Shown one piece after another: positions 31,732 through 41,857 of a DNA stretch of 64,000 nt; the first letter of the stretch is position 1; every line of letters starts with the position of its first letter. Origin of the DNA: Pseudoips prasinana (taxonomy: Eukaryota > Arthropoda > Insecta > Lepidoptera > Nolidae); the NCBI GenBank assembly GCA_951640165.1, contig OX621237.1, positions 9,734,001 to 9,798,000 on the forward strand. The letters run 5' to 3'. Made by a program: the position numbers and the translations under genes. Under the pieces are notes generated by a model. It made no database searches. It was not told the origin of the DNA and saw nothing but the letters and a program-made list of their open reading frames with translations.

Positions 31732-32122
31732 CATCACTAAAAATTAATACGGCCTCTTACTTCTTGATCATTCCGCAGTATTTATTCTCATTAGTGCCAT
31801 ATTCGAGATTCAAAAACAACATTTTTATAATTTGGGCTTAGACGGCGCCTTAATAATGATTCAGCATCCTAAACTTTATCAACTTTTTGTGTCTGTATAG
31901 CCAGATAAATAATTGGTATCTGACAACTCAATCTATACCTACGTGTTTACTGGTTTTTGGCCTTCCTATAATAATGTTCTTTCGCCAATTAAATAATCAC
32001 GAAAAATGTACGAGAATTAAAATATGAGATGGCTGCTAAGTGTGGTCCCTCGTCACTACGCATTACACACAAACGAATAAATAATGAAATATTGTCTATT
32101 TATTTTTTTCTTTTTTTTTAAA

Positions 32123-32309
32123 TAACAACGCCCGCATTAGGGAAATTAATCCCTGTGTCACGAGGTACTTTACAAACGGACGGAGACAAATTACATCCAG
32201 ACTCAGAACAATTATTTATGGGTCACACAAATAGTTGTCCGGCGCGGGATTCGAATCCACGACACGAAGCAGCGAGGCGACTGTCTTGGCCGCTGCGCCA
32301 CACGTGCAG
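32123..32309 (-). mobile_element. SINE family B, unit 1
   Basis: AACGCCCGCATTAGGGAAAT to GCCGCTGCGCCACACGTGCA, reverse orientation, with tRNA-like head at the high-coordinate side. Confidence 0.83.
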
Positions 32310-32621
32310 TCATTTTCATTTAATTGATTTCCATTGTTTTATCTATTAAAAGCATTTAAATAAAATAAAAATAAAAATAAAAAAGATTTTTAGTCACGTA
32401 TACGACTATAAAAAAAAACGCTTGTAAATAGTCAGAACATGTTCGTAGTAATATATAATTAATTTATAATTATGTCTAGGTACAAATAGATATTTAGTAA
32501 GACGGATATTTTTTACTTGCCAAACTGCCATGCAGTTTATTGTAGGCGAAACGCTCATACAATTAAAATCGTTATTTAAATGCTATCTTTATTACAATAC
32601 CTTTTATGATTTTCCTATTCA

Positions 32622-32942
32622 TCTATACAGATAATAAAATCGTAGGAAAGTCAAACTGTATATTGAATATTTTTACAAAACGATACTTAGGGCGTGATCT
32701 ACAATCGATATCGAAGCCAAAAATATAGTTATTAGAATTTTTGTCTGTTTATCTGTTTGTCTGTATGTATGTCCGGGCTAAACTCAAAAAGTACTGCATG
32801 GATTAACTTCAAATTTTGCATGAATATTACTAAGAGGTCGGGTCAACATATAGGCTACATATTATCACGCTATCACCTAAGAGGGAGGAGCTGTGAATAA
32901 TTTGTAAAGTTTATCGCGGGTAAAACCGTGGGGCACAGCTAG
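32622..32942 (+). mobile_element. Non-autonomous Helitron, unit 2
   Basis: 321 bp, A|TC start and CTAG|T end, with the terminal hairpin CGCGGGTAAAACCGTG. It lacks the inversion present in unit 1. Confidence 0.87.
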
Positions 32943-32952
32943 TTAATAATAA

Positions 32953-33193
32953 TCATAATAACCCGGGACATTATTCACACACGGCCATCTGATCCAGATC
33001 TAACCAGAGCTTGTACTGTGGAAACCAGTTAACTGATATACTAAATATACTACTTTTCTTTTGTAGATAACTACACCCAGAGTGAAGATTAACAGACACG
33101 TTCATACACACAAATATTTGATCTGGGTGGGAATCGAACCCATGACCTGTGGCGTGAAAGGCAAGTATCTAGCAACGACGCCAACCGGCCCGT
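32953..33193 (-). mobile_element. SINE family A, unit 2, complete
   Basis: Includes the head GACCTGTGGCGTGAAAGGCA and CGACGCCAACCGGCCCG missing from units 1 and 3. Confidence 0.83.
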
Positions 33194-33584
33194 TATTGTA
33201 CAGGAATTTTTATTATTTACAGGCATTTAACTAAAAATTAATACGGTCTCTTACTTCTTGATCATTCCACAGTATCTATTTCTTCTCATTAGTGCCATAT
33301 TCGAGATTCAAAAACAACATTTTTAGAATTTGGGCTTAGACGGCGCCTTAATAATGATTCAGCATCCTAAACTTTATCAACTTTTTGTATCTGTATAGCC
33401 TACGTGTTTACTGGTTTTTGGCCTTCCTATAATAATGTTCTTTCGCCAATTAAATAATCACGAAAAATGTACGAGAATTAAAATATGAGATGGCTGCTAA
33501 GTGTGGTCCCTCGTCACTACGCATTACACACAAACGAATAAATAATGAAATATTGTCTATTTATTTCTTCCTTATTTTTAAATA

Positions 33585-33769
33585 ACAACGCCCGCATTAG
33601 GGAAATTAATCCCTGTGTCACGAGGTACTTTACAAACGGACGGACACAAATTACATCCAGACTCAGAACAATTATTTATGGGTCACACAAATAGTTGTCC
33701 GGCGCGGGATTCGAATCCACGACACGAAGCAGCGAGGCGACTGTCTTGGCCGCTGCGCCACACGTGCAG
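33585..33769 (-). mobile_element. SINE family B, unit 2
   Basis: Nearly identical to the unit 1 copy; reverse orientation. Confidence 0.83.
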
Positions 33770-34054
33770 TCATTTTCATTTAATTGATTTCCATTGTTTT
33801 CATCTATTAAAAGCATTTAAATAAAATAAAAATAAAAAAGATTTTTAGTCACGTATACGACTATAAAGAACATGTTCGTAGTAATATATAATTAATTTAT
33901 AATTATTTCTAGGTACATATAGATATTTAGTAACACGGATATTTTTTACTTGCCAAACTGCCATGCAGTTTATTGTAGGCGAAACGCTCATACAATTAAA
34001 ATCGTTATTTAAATGCTATCTTTATTACAATACCTTTTATGATTTTCCTATTCA

Positions 34055-34375
34055 TCTATACAGATAATAAAATCGTAGGAAAGTCAAACTGTATATTGAA
34101 TATTTTTACAAAACGATACTTAGGGCGTGATCTACAATCGATATCGAAGCCAAAAATATAGTTATTAGAATTTTTGTCTGTTTATCTGTTTGTCTGTATG
34201 TATGTCCGGGCTAAACTCAAAAAGTACTGCATGGATTAACTTCAAATTTTGCATGAATATTACTAAGAGGTCGGGTCAACATATAGGCTACATATTATCA
34301 CGCTATCACCTAAGAGGGAGGAGCTGTGAATAATTTGTAAAGTTTATCGCGGGTAAAACCGTGGGGCACAGCTAG
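34055..34375 (+). mobile_element. Non-autonomous Helitron, unit 3
   Basis: Almost the same as unit 2 over its 321 bp, consistent with a recent duplication of units 2 and 3. Confidence 0.87.
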
Positions 34376-34386
34376 TTAATAATAAT

Positions 34387-34579
34387 CATAATAACCCGGG
34401 ACATTATTCACACACGGCCATCTGATCCAGATCTAACCAGAGCTTGTACTGTGGAAACCAGTTAACTGATATACTAAATATACTACTTTTCTTTTGTAGA
34501 TAACTACACCCAGAGTGAAGATTAACAGACACGTTCATACACACAAATATTTGATCTGGGTGGGAATCGAACCCATGAC
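34387..34579 (-). mobile_element. SINE family A, unit 3, head truncated
   Basis: Ends AACCCATGACGTCATCACTA; shares the head deletion with unit 1. Confidence 0.8.
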
Positions 34580-34926
34580 GTCATCACTAAAAATTAATAC
34601 GGCCTCTTACTTCTCGATCATTCCGCAGTATTTCTTCTCATTAGTGCCATATTCGAGATTCAAAAGCAACATTTTTAAAATGTAGGCTTAGACTGCGCCT
34701 TAATAATGATTCAGCATCCTAAACTTTATCAACTTTTTGTAATCTGTATAGCCAGATAAATAATTGGTATCTGACAACTCAATCTATACCTACGTGTTTA
34801 CTGGTTTTTGGCCTTCCTATAATAATTTTCTATCGCCAAATTAAATAATCACGAAAGATGTACGAGAATTAAAATATGAGATGGCTGCTAAGTGTGGTCA
34901 CTGGTCACGTTTTTTTCTTTTTTTAA

Positions 34927-35121
34927 ATAACAACACCCGCATTAGGGAAATTAATCCCTGTGTCGCGGGGTACTTTACAAACATGTAACAGACGGACACA
35001 AATTACATCCAGACTCAGAACAATTATTTATGGGTCACACAAATAGTTGTACGGCGGGGGATTCGAACCCGCGACACGAAGCGGCGAGGCGACTGACTTG
35101 GCCGCTGCGCCACACGTGCAG
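34927..35121 (-). mobile_element. SINE family B, unit 3
   Basis: CCCTGTGTCGCGGGGTACTT and GGATTCGAACCCGCGACACG; slightly more diverged than the copies in units 1 and 2. Confidence 0.83.
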
Positions 35122-35405
35122 TCATTTTCATTTAAATGATTTCCATTGTTTTATCTATTAAAAGCATTTATATAAAATAAAAATAAAAAAGATTTTTAGT
35201 CACGTATACGACTATAAAAAAACGCTTGTAAATAGTCAGAACATGTTCGTAGTAATATATAATTAATTTATAATTATTTCTAGGTACATATAGATATTTA
35301 GTAAGACGGATATTTTTTACTTGCCAAACTGCCATGCAGTTTATTGTAGGCGAAACGCTCATACAATTAAAATCGTTATTTAAATGCTATCTTTATTACA
35401 ATACC

Positions 35406-36588
35406 GTACAGTTAAATATAACTTTTTATGTTTTTAGTACCTAATCTCCCAACATTTCCTTCATATAATTTTTATTTTAAATCACATTTAACTTTCGTTG
35501 TCTTAAACTTGTTACATAACGTAGGAATTATGTATTGGCGAGACCTTTCTCCGAAGTAATTACATACTTCATTTCACTTGATCTAGCACCTAAATTTTCT
35601 ATATAATATGAATCCAAATTTATTAAATGTTGCATATTTATTTCTACTTCTAATATAAGTTTACATATAATAAGTAAGAAGCTATTAAATCGTATGACAA
35701 ACGACAAACCTCGAATGCCTTGAACTTGATTCGTAAACGTGCAAGCGGTAAAATGTATGCAGATTCGACATCTAACGGTATCCGGTATAAATAGATGGAT
35801 ACTTATACTTATGTATGGACCACGAAACTGGTAGTTATAATCATCGACTGGCTTTCTAAACATTTCGACGTGAACACCATTATTGAGCGCGCTGTTACGA
35901 CTGTTTACATTGGGAAAACGTATGTTTAGCGCGGATGTTATCTATTTTGTATTAAGAGGTATCTCCAACGCCGAGACTGTCTCACTATTCGCAGAGAGAG
36001 AGAAAACAATACTCATAGACATAATACTATTATGTCAGTAAGGAAAGACGAACGACTAGATCAAATACAAACTGACGTTTTTAAAACAATTACTGATTTT
36101 GAGTTTAAAGATAGAGATTATTTGCTATGAATTTTGGTGCAAAAAGAAAAATGTGTTTGGCAAACATTCAGCCTATGTAATGGCCCTTAAGGATGATTTA
36201 GCAATTTTATTTACCAAGTTTCTCCTTAAATCAATTTCTGAAATTGGAACCATTCATTCGGCTACATTTATTAATAATGTAAACAATGGAAGAGTTGTCC
36301 AATATTTTTTCACGACTTTTGATGATTTTAGCATTTTTTTGTATATTAGTTAATTAGGCTATCATTGTTTTTAATTATTGGCACAAGGTCATTGGTATAA
36401 TTGGTACGGTTGTTTAAAGAACATTGTTTCGAGTGAATGCCCTATCGAAAAAAGAGCAAGAATTGTTAATATCAATTCTGTTAAAACGGAGACACGTTCT
36501 TTAATGCGACACCGTTGTATTTGATGACCTCATTCTTTTGAAGTGCAAGTAATAAGAGTATAGGTACTTAGATGTACACAGAACATAC
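35406..36588. other. Intron sequence next to the start exon
   Basis: No shared repeats. This unique-looking region next to the start-codon exon could hold enhancers of ck, but no motif decides this. Confidence 0.5.
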
Positions 36589-36606
36589 CCTGGTAACGAT
36601 CACCAT
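36589..36606 (-). CDS. ck: Myosin VIIa, coding exon 1 (start codon, MVIVTR)
   Basis: The coding part of this exon is only 18 bp and gives MVIVTR, the conserved class VII myosin N-terminus, read on the minus strand with the ATG at 36604-36606. The donor GTATGT begins at 36588, phase 0, and joins exactly to GDYIWIEP of the exon at 5063-5323, 31 kb away. The exon also has 31 bp of 5'UTR (to 36637) after a good acceptor TTTGTTGCAG. The assignment rests on the six residues, the two splice sites and the perfect frame match. A chance match is unlikely but possible because the coding part is so short. Gene finders without transcript data would probably miss this exon. Confidence 0.85.
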
Positions 36607-36637
36607 GATGTCGACGGCATGTGGTCACCGGCCCGAT
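36607..36637 (-). other. ck: 5'UTR part of the start exon, with 3' splice acceptor
   Basis: The 31-bp leader ATCGGGCCGGTGACC... precedes the ATG, with CATC directly before it. TTTGTTGCAG lies at 36638-36647 on the minus strand. The acceptor implies a further non-coding 5' exon and the promoter at higher coordinates. Confidence 0.7.
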
Positions 36638-37860
36638 CTGCAACAAAGTCATAACATTATGATTCATGTTAAGTAAAATACATATACATTATTGTTTAAA
36701 CTTAAGTCTGCTTCATTTTGTGAGAACTGCTACCTCGTAGTTATAACAATAAATTTGTTTATTAAATTTTACAATTATTTTTAAGCCTCATACTTTCACT
36801 GGCAGGAATTTATCAAAAATCGTGAGTATCTCACAACTTATTAGTTAGTCTTGTCAACCTAAAACTACTCATTCCCTAGCGATCTTGTCGCTTCTATAAT
36901 GTCTTTCAACACAATATAGCTTAAAACATTGTTTTAAAATTTGTTTATTGACAGGTGCCTGATGTCATTGAGAAGGTTGTAGTAGAAGCGTATACACTAC
37001 CTAAGAGATATTGTGGAGTCGAGAAGCATTTGTAACAAGAGTATGCTTATTTTGAATTCAGAAGTGGCATGCATGACAGACAGTACTGTATGATTTGGTT
37101 CTATAAAATAAAATAAGATTTCTCGTGGTTTTATTCTACTCGATCAAGAAAAAAAATATCTCGATTGCAAAATTTAAGAATGCTTATTTTAATAAGAGTG
37201 CGTAGCCCCGACACTGTTTATTTCCGAAAATGATAAAAGTACTATCCGATCATAACAAAAAATCTATCAAGTTTGCAATTTGCATTCGATAAAGATATAT
37301 AAAAAATCGGTCATAATTGACGAAGTAATCGATGTATTCACAAACAAAAAAAACATACGCTCGGTGCGTCATCTGAAGTTAGTAGTTTTTTGTTTACTTG
37401 TATATAGTAAACAAAACACTACCCACTTCACAACATTTCTTGAACCTTTTTAGTGGTCGAATTCGTTCGAACCCTTAAGCTTTACTTTACCCTTGGGTAG
37501 CAACAGCGTTCGCAAAGAATTGCCTTCACTTGCAGATTTCCTACTCGTCATGTAATAGCATCATTATATAATATTGTGGGTCAATGTATGGTTAAGATGA
37601 ACATAGCTCATTGAGGACGGGGAAACGTTGGCACAAGGTAACAGTCAAGTGCTAGCTACCTTGTGACAATAGCGTCAAAGGCTATAGTAATCGCTTACCA
37701 TTTAGTGAGTTGGCGCGCTTGTGGTAAACAAGCACATAAAATCACCGAATATACATCATGTGACCGCACATAACTAATGGTGGTATTGAAAAAACCTAGA
37801 AAACATATAATAAGTGGACATGTATCCACATCGCCTGGATGTATGGTCGTCTACCTCCAG
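36638..37860. other. Upstream sequence, nothing recognised
   Basis: Probably intron between the 5'UTR exon(s) and the start exon of ck. AT-rich, no shared repeat, no domain. A GTTTACTTG-TATATAG-TAAACAAAAC hairpin-like stretch lies near 37392. Confidence 0.5.
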
Positions 37861-37864
37861 GCGT

Positions 37865-38010
37865 TTGACAAGGAAATTATTCCCGCGCCCTACCCATCTG
37901 TTTAATCATGGAATCAATTAACTGCGGAGGTATTTCCGATCCGGTATAACATGGCTACCTTCAAGTAGCGAGCCTAGTTATTCCTTTCTTAAAGGCCGGC
38001 AATGGAGTTT
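37865..38010 (+). pseudogene. LINE C-terminal ORF fragment, decayed
   Basis: AATCATGGAATCAATTAACT, GCGGAGGTATTTCCGATCC and TTAAAGGCCGGCAATGG correspond to the W-N-x-L-P-A...FPIR...LKGRQ ending of many lepidopteran LINE ORFs, with frameshifts. A sister fragment is at 48040-48265. Confidence 0.5.
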
Positions 38011-38423
38011 GATAATTACTTACCATGTGACCCGCCTGCTCATTTACTTTGCTATACATATATAAAAAATACAATAGAGTTGATTGATAAGCATAAATAT
38101 TCGTTGTTTACTGTTTTTCTTTTGCTCGTATATAGGTATATTAAGTTCCAATTGTTTGTGTCTACGTCTAAATTACAGAACATCTTATGAATGGCCCTCA
38201 ATGGATATGCATCTGTTTTTATTTGGAAATTATGTTCCATTGTTAGTACGTAGGTATGTATTGAATGCATTGTTATGCGGGTACTTTGCATACGTAGAGT
38301 AAACCATTGAAACGAAGGTTGTAGCCAACCGGTTTAGTGAGGATGCACGTAGTATAAATACTTACGTAGGTCAGCAATAATCAGAATACGCTCTATCACT
38401 TATTGTTATGTATATGCACCCAT

Positions 38424-38564
38424 GTACAGACGCCAGCACATCAAGCTACCGCAATCTGTCAAATTTCCACAATTAAAAGTGAACCATATGCTTATGTGAT
38501 AAAGTTGAAAATCTATAAAAGAAATTTGACTGATTGGGGTAGCTAGATGTGCTGGCGCCTGTAC
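38424..38564. mobile_element. GTACAGACGCC MITE, copy 5
   Basis: GTACAGACGCCAGCACATC to GTGCTGGCGCCTGTAC; 141 bp; one arm base changed (GGCGCC). Confidence 0.9.
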
Positions 38565-38875
38565 CTAGTTTCATGAAAATAATTATTTCTGAGCGTAACG
38601 ATCAGAACAAATGACTAAAATTTTTTTGATGGATTAAATTAAATTTTACTTAACTATACTTATATAGCATACTGAGTTCAGAGTTACTCATATAATAAGT
38701 ACCATAACCTACATACTCATAGAGATCATAACAAATAGACCTCATTTCCATACACCTTATAATTTCCAGAGTCCGTCGTAACCGCAGCTAAAAGCTTTTA
38801 GATGACATTATAATACTTAGTTCGTGATCGACTCCACTGCGGTGAAGCATAGGGCTGCCATAATCATAAGATGCG

Positions 38876-38968
38876 TACATTCTTAGTAGACACGGCCACA
38901 CGTCAAGCTATACAAGGACAGGTCAGCATATATTGGAAATGTATAGCTTGATATGTTGCCGTGCGTAC
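38876..38968. mobile_element. Diverged short relative of the GTAC MITE
   Basis: CACGGCCACACGTCAAGCTA and TAGCTTGATATGTTGCCGTG face each other; the terminus GCGTAC and the motif AGCTTGATATGTTG parallel AGCTTGATGTGCTGGCGTC of the family. About 93 bp in all. Confidence 0.6.
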
Positions 38969-39094
38969 GTGTTTCCAAATAAATAAACGTACGAAAACTT
39001 TTCACCCATTTTCTAAGGGGCCTTTGTTCACTTGTGAAACTTATAACATGAGGCTATGGTAAAAGTTTTACCAACCCTTAAAAGTTTTTGCGGA

Positions 39095-39260
39095 AAGAAG
39101 ACCTTCTCAAGCATCGGCCGAATAATCACCGGTGGATATTGCAGTATAATAAGTCATAGTACTCAGAGGTCGCTTCTGCCCTTCCTCTGGTCGATATTCC
39201 CTCGAGAGTACTTCCCCCATGGATTGATATGGGGTAGTGATATTCATCACCGTCACCACA
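39095..39260 (-). mobile_element. SINE-like element D, eroded
   Basis: GATATTGCAGTATAATAAGT, TACTCAGAGGTCGCTTCTGC, GATATTCCCTCGAGAGTAC and TGATATGGGGTAGTGATATT follow the body of 22245-22510. Confidence 0.65.
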
Positions 39261-39357
39261 CATTTATTTATTTTATTTATTTATTTAGGCTCACTAACAA
39301 TTGTTTACACTCATAATATTACAAACTGCGTTCAACTATAAATAAAACTAAGTGTAA

Positions 39358-39607
39358 TAATGTCCTGGGACATTATTAACCTACGGCCATCTAATCCTAA
39401 ACTAAGCAGAGTTTGTACTATAGAAACCAGATAACTGATATACTAGTTTTGTTTTGTAATAACATACTTAGATAGATAATAACACCCAGACTCAGGACAA
39501 ACAGACATGTTATTGTTCATGCACACAAATATCTGTACTGTGTGGAAATCGAACCCACGACCTCCGGCGTGAAAAGCAAGCATTAGCCAACCACGCCAAT
39601 AGGCCCG
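39358..39607 (-). mobile_element. tRNA-derived SINE (family A)
   Basis: TAATGTCCTGGGACATTATT, CTAAGCAGAGTTTGTACTAT, GAAATCGAACCCACGACCTC and CCAACCACGCCAATAGGCCC; reverse orientation, full length. A TTTA-type simple repeat (39262-39288) lies before it. Confidence 0.85.
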
Positions 39608-39774
39608 CCACAGGCCGTGTAACAATCTCTTATAGGTAAGCGCCACTAATTATCATCAGTTTGTATTTTGTACCATTAAATATTAATAAATTAATATTGT
39701 ACACAAATTCCAATAAAACTACTCAGCTAATCATATGTCTATCAGCATTTTTGATACCAGCCAGCCCTAAATAC

Positions 39775-39900
39775 GATGCGTGCGCGCATTTCCCAGCGTC
39801 ATCATAACGCACGTGTGAGTGAGCAGCGGAACTAAACGGCGGAAGTCCTTTATACAGCGGCCGTTCATCTCCGAACAAACGCCGATTCACTATTCACGTG
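39775..39900 (-). promoter_or_regulatory. Candidate promoter-like patch upstream of ck
   Basis: A GC-richer patch in AT-rich sequence carries CACGTG and, on the minus strand, TATAAAG (39848-39854) followed about 30 bp downstream by TCACTCAC, an initiator-like site. Its strand and position would suit a ck 5' exon. I see no convincing donor site after it, so this is only a candidate. Confidence 0.2.
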
Positions 39901-40261
39901 ATGGTATTTTAGGAGGTAGAAGAATAGAAGTAGTAGTCCCAATGAGTAACAAGGTATGCACACGAAGGAGTAAGTAAGTCCCAATGAGTATGCAAACGAA
40001 GGAATTATGAAATTAAGAAAATATAAAGCTTAATAACATGTTGACCGATTAAAGTTAGCATGTTTATCTATGTACGGTTTACAGTATCCCCAAAAAGGTA
40101 ACCAAAAAATATGTTAGCACTCCGTGAGATAGGAACGCCTGCAAAATCTATATTTATGGTAGTCCCGGAGTCGTCTCAAAAAAAGAATAACCAAAACAAT
40201 TATTTCTGTATTTCACAATTTTATTCCTTTCTTTATGAGTAGTCGGTGTTCCTTAAATATT

Positions 40262-40331
40262 ATCCAATATTTATATTACATTTTATATATCATCTTTAAA
40301 CGCGGGTAAAATCACGGGGTACAGCTAGTAT
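40262..40331 (+). mobile_element. Helitron 3' end fragment
   Basis: TTTAAACGCGGGTAAAATCA then CGGGGTACAGCTAGT: hairpin and CTAG|T end of the short Helitrons; the rest is lost. Confidence 0.65.
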
Positions 40332-40900
40332 GCCTATAGTTGAGCACGCACTTATCTTGACCACGCAACTTCACACAGCTCTGCAAACTAGAATCCAGTT
40401 AGCGTGAATTTCTCAGTAACTATAGTAAAATACTCGTATTACATGTGAGTACCATATTTGTCACTTGCGCGAGAAAGAACCCGCTATGTAACGGAAATGG
40501 GACGCAAGTCGCTGATCTTGGTATGAAAATGTTTTTGTGACGCATGTGAAAATATTTTATGGATGGGATGTGAAGATGTTTTATGTGACTTTCCATTTCA
40601 TAACGTTGGTATCAATAACAAATAGGTGTAACAATATGTAATAAAAGTTTGGAGTAAGAAACGAGCGCTTTTTCCCATTAAAAGGGAACGACTTGCGAAA
40701 AATGCAAATTCATTCTACTTACATATTTAACATTCCCCTACAATGCGCCAGTTTATGCTTATCTGTGCGAGTTAAAGTTTTTAATTTCTTCTGATTCTCA
40801 AGATACAAGTTTACTTAGTTTGGGGGTCAGGAACTACAAGCTTTTAAATTACGCGTATTGTGAGAAATTAAACAGATTGTTTTTTATTTTAGGAAAAAGG
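40332..40900. other. Upstream sequence, nothing recognised
   Basis: No domain, repeat partner or RNA gene recognised. Confidence 0.5.
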
Positions 40901-40904
40901 CGTG

Positions 40905-41008
40905 CCATCATCCGCCTGATATCGTCCACAACTGGACATAGGCCTCCTCCAAAGGTTTTTATAAACTTGTCATTTGGTGGGGTTTGCCGTAGTCTCCGCG
41001 CTTGGCAT
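40905..41008 (-). mobile_element. SINE-like element D, 3' part
   Basis: CATCATCCGCCTGATATCGT, CCACAACTGGACATAGGCC and TTGCCGTAGTCTCCGCGC; ends directly at the satellite array. Confidence 0.7.
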
Positions 41009-41009
41009 A

Positions 41010-41857
41010 TAAGTTCACAGAAAGTCCTAAGCAGACATGCAGTTGTCTTCGTGCACCGTTCAATTATTTTCCTTAAATTTTATTAGGTAATCACTTTTTC
41101 ACAATACTGAATGTTGCATCATAGTTCAGCGCGGAGATCTGATAGAATGATAGAAAATTCTGCGCTAGCGAACAGATATCTTCGCACCCTATTCAGTTAT
41201 TATCTACCTATTTGTTTGGTGTAATGCTTAAGCCAACTACTTTCTTTACAATACTCATGAGTTACGTCACGGTTCAGCGCGGGTTAACATTGGACTCACC
41301 GAAATGTCTGCGCTAGCGTGTATATATTTTTGCACCATAAATAATTATATTTAATTTGTTTTATACGTTTTCTGTAATTTGTTATAGGTGAGTTAAACAA
41401 CTTTTTTCGCGGTAAAGTTATATGAGATGGTTCAGTGCGGGTCACCGTTTGTCAGATATAAATTTCTACGCTAGCGTGAAAATATCTTCTCACCGTGTTA
41501 ATTGTTTTCTATTTTAATGGCGTAATTTTTAATGCCTAAGCCAACTACTTTCTTCAAAGTGCTCGTACGTTGCGTCACGGTTCAGCACGGGTCACCATTG
41601 TACTTACAGAAAACTCTGCACTGGCGTGCAGATATATTTTCCCTGTGTTCAATTATTTTAATTTGTTTTTCTCTCTTTGCATTAGCCGAGTTCAATTACT
41701 TATTTCACAATACATTTGATTCATTGCGAGACACCGTTAAACAAACTAATTTTTTTTTACGCTAGCGTGCACATATAATCTCTACTATTTATTTTGCTTT
41801 TAATTGATAATGGCCTGTATAAAAAAAAATCATCACTCAAGTAAAATTATTATTATT
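41010..41857. repeat. Degenerate satellite array, left block
   Basis: About five monomers of roughly 150 bp. The box GTTCAG-CGCGGG lies at 41124, 41272, 41430 and 41580 (spacings 148, 158, 150). A second box, CTGCGCTAGCGTG, follows each about 45 bp later. A third, AAGCCAACTACTTTCTT, precedes some. The monomers are clearly diverged from each other, so the array is old. No open frame is conserved between monomers. Confidence 0.85.

Larger units (their letters stand above)
31183..35405. repeat. Three tandem copies of a ~1433-bp unit
   Basis: The Helitron starts at 31189, 32622 and 34055, so the period is 1433 bp in both steps. Each unit holds, in order, a Helitron, a reverse family A SINE, a shared non-repetitive segment (CTTACTTCT, GCGCCTTAATAATGATTCAG), a reverse family B SINE and an AT-rich end with GCCAAACTGCCATGCAGTTT. 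Units start near 31183, 32616 and 34049. This is a segmental triplication, not three independent insertions, because the spacer sequence is copied too. Confidence 0.93.
5324..36588 (-). other. ck: Giant first coding intron of myosin VIIa (31.3 kb)
   Basis: The intron runs from donor GTATGT (36583-36588 on the minus strand) to the acceptor at 5324-5330. It separates the six-residue start exon from the rest of the coding region. It contains most of the mobile elements of the window. Parts with nothing recognised are noted separately. No other host exon was found inside on either strand, but a nested short gene cannot be ruled out. Confidence 0.85.

Noticed and set aside
32155..33824. Two near-identical 64-69-codon frames
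   Set aside because: They are the same SINE family B copy in units 1 and 2 of the triplication, not a gene family.
36099..36353. 84-codon open frame near the start exon
   Set aside because: AT-rich, no motif, on the opposite strand to ck; chance frame.
37392..37422. Possible regulatory hairpin
   Set aside because: Short arms in AT-rich sequence are expected by chance.
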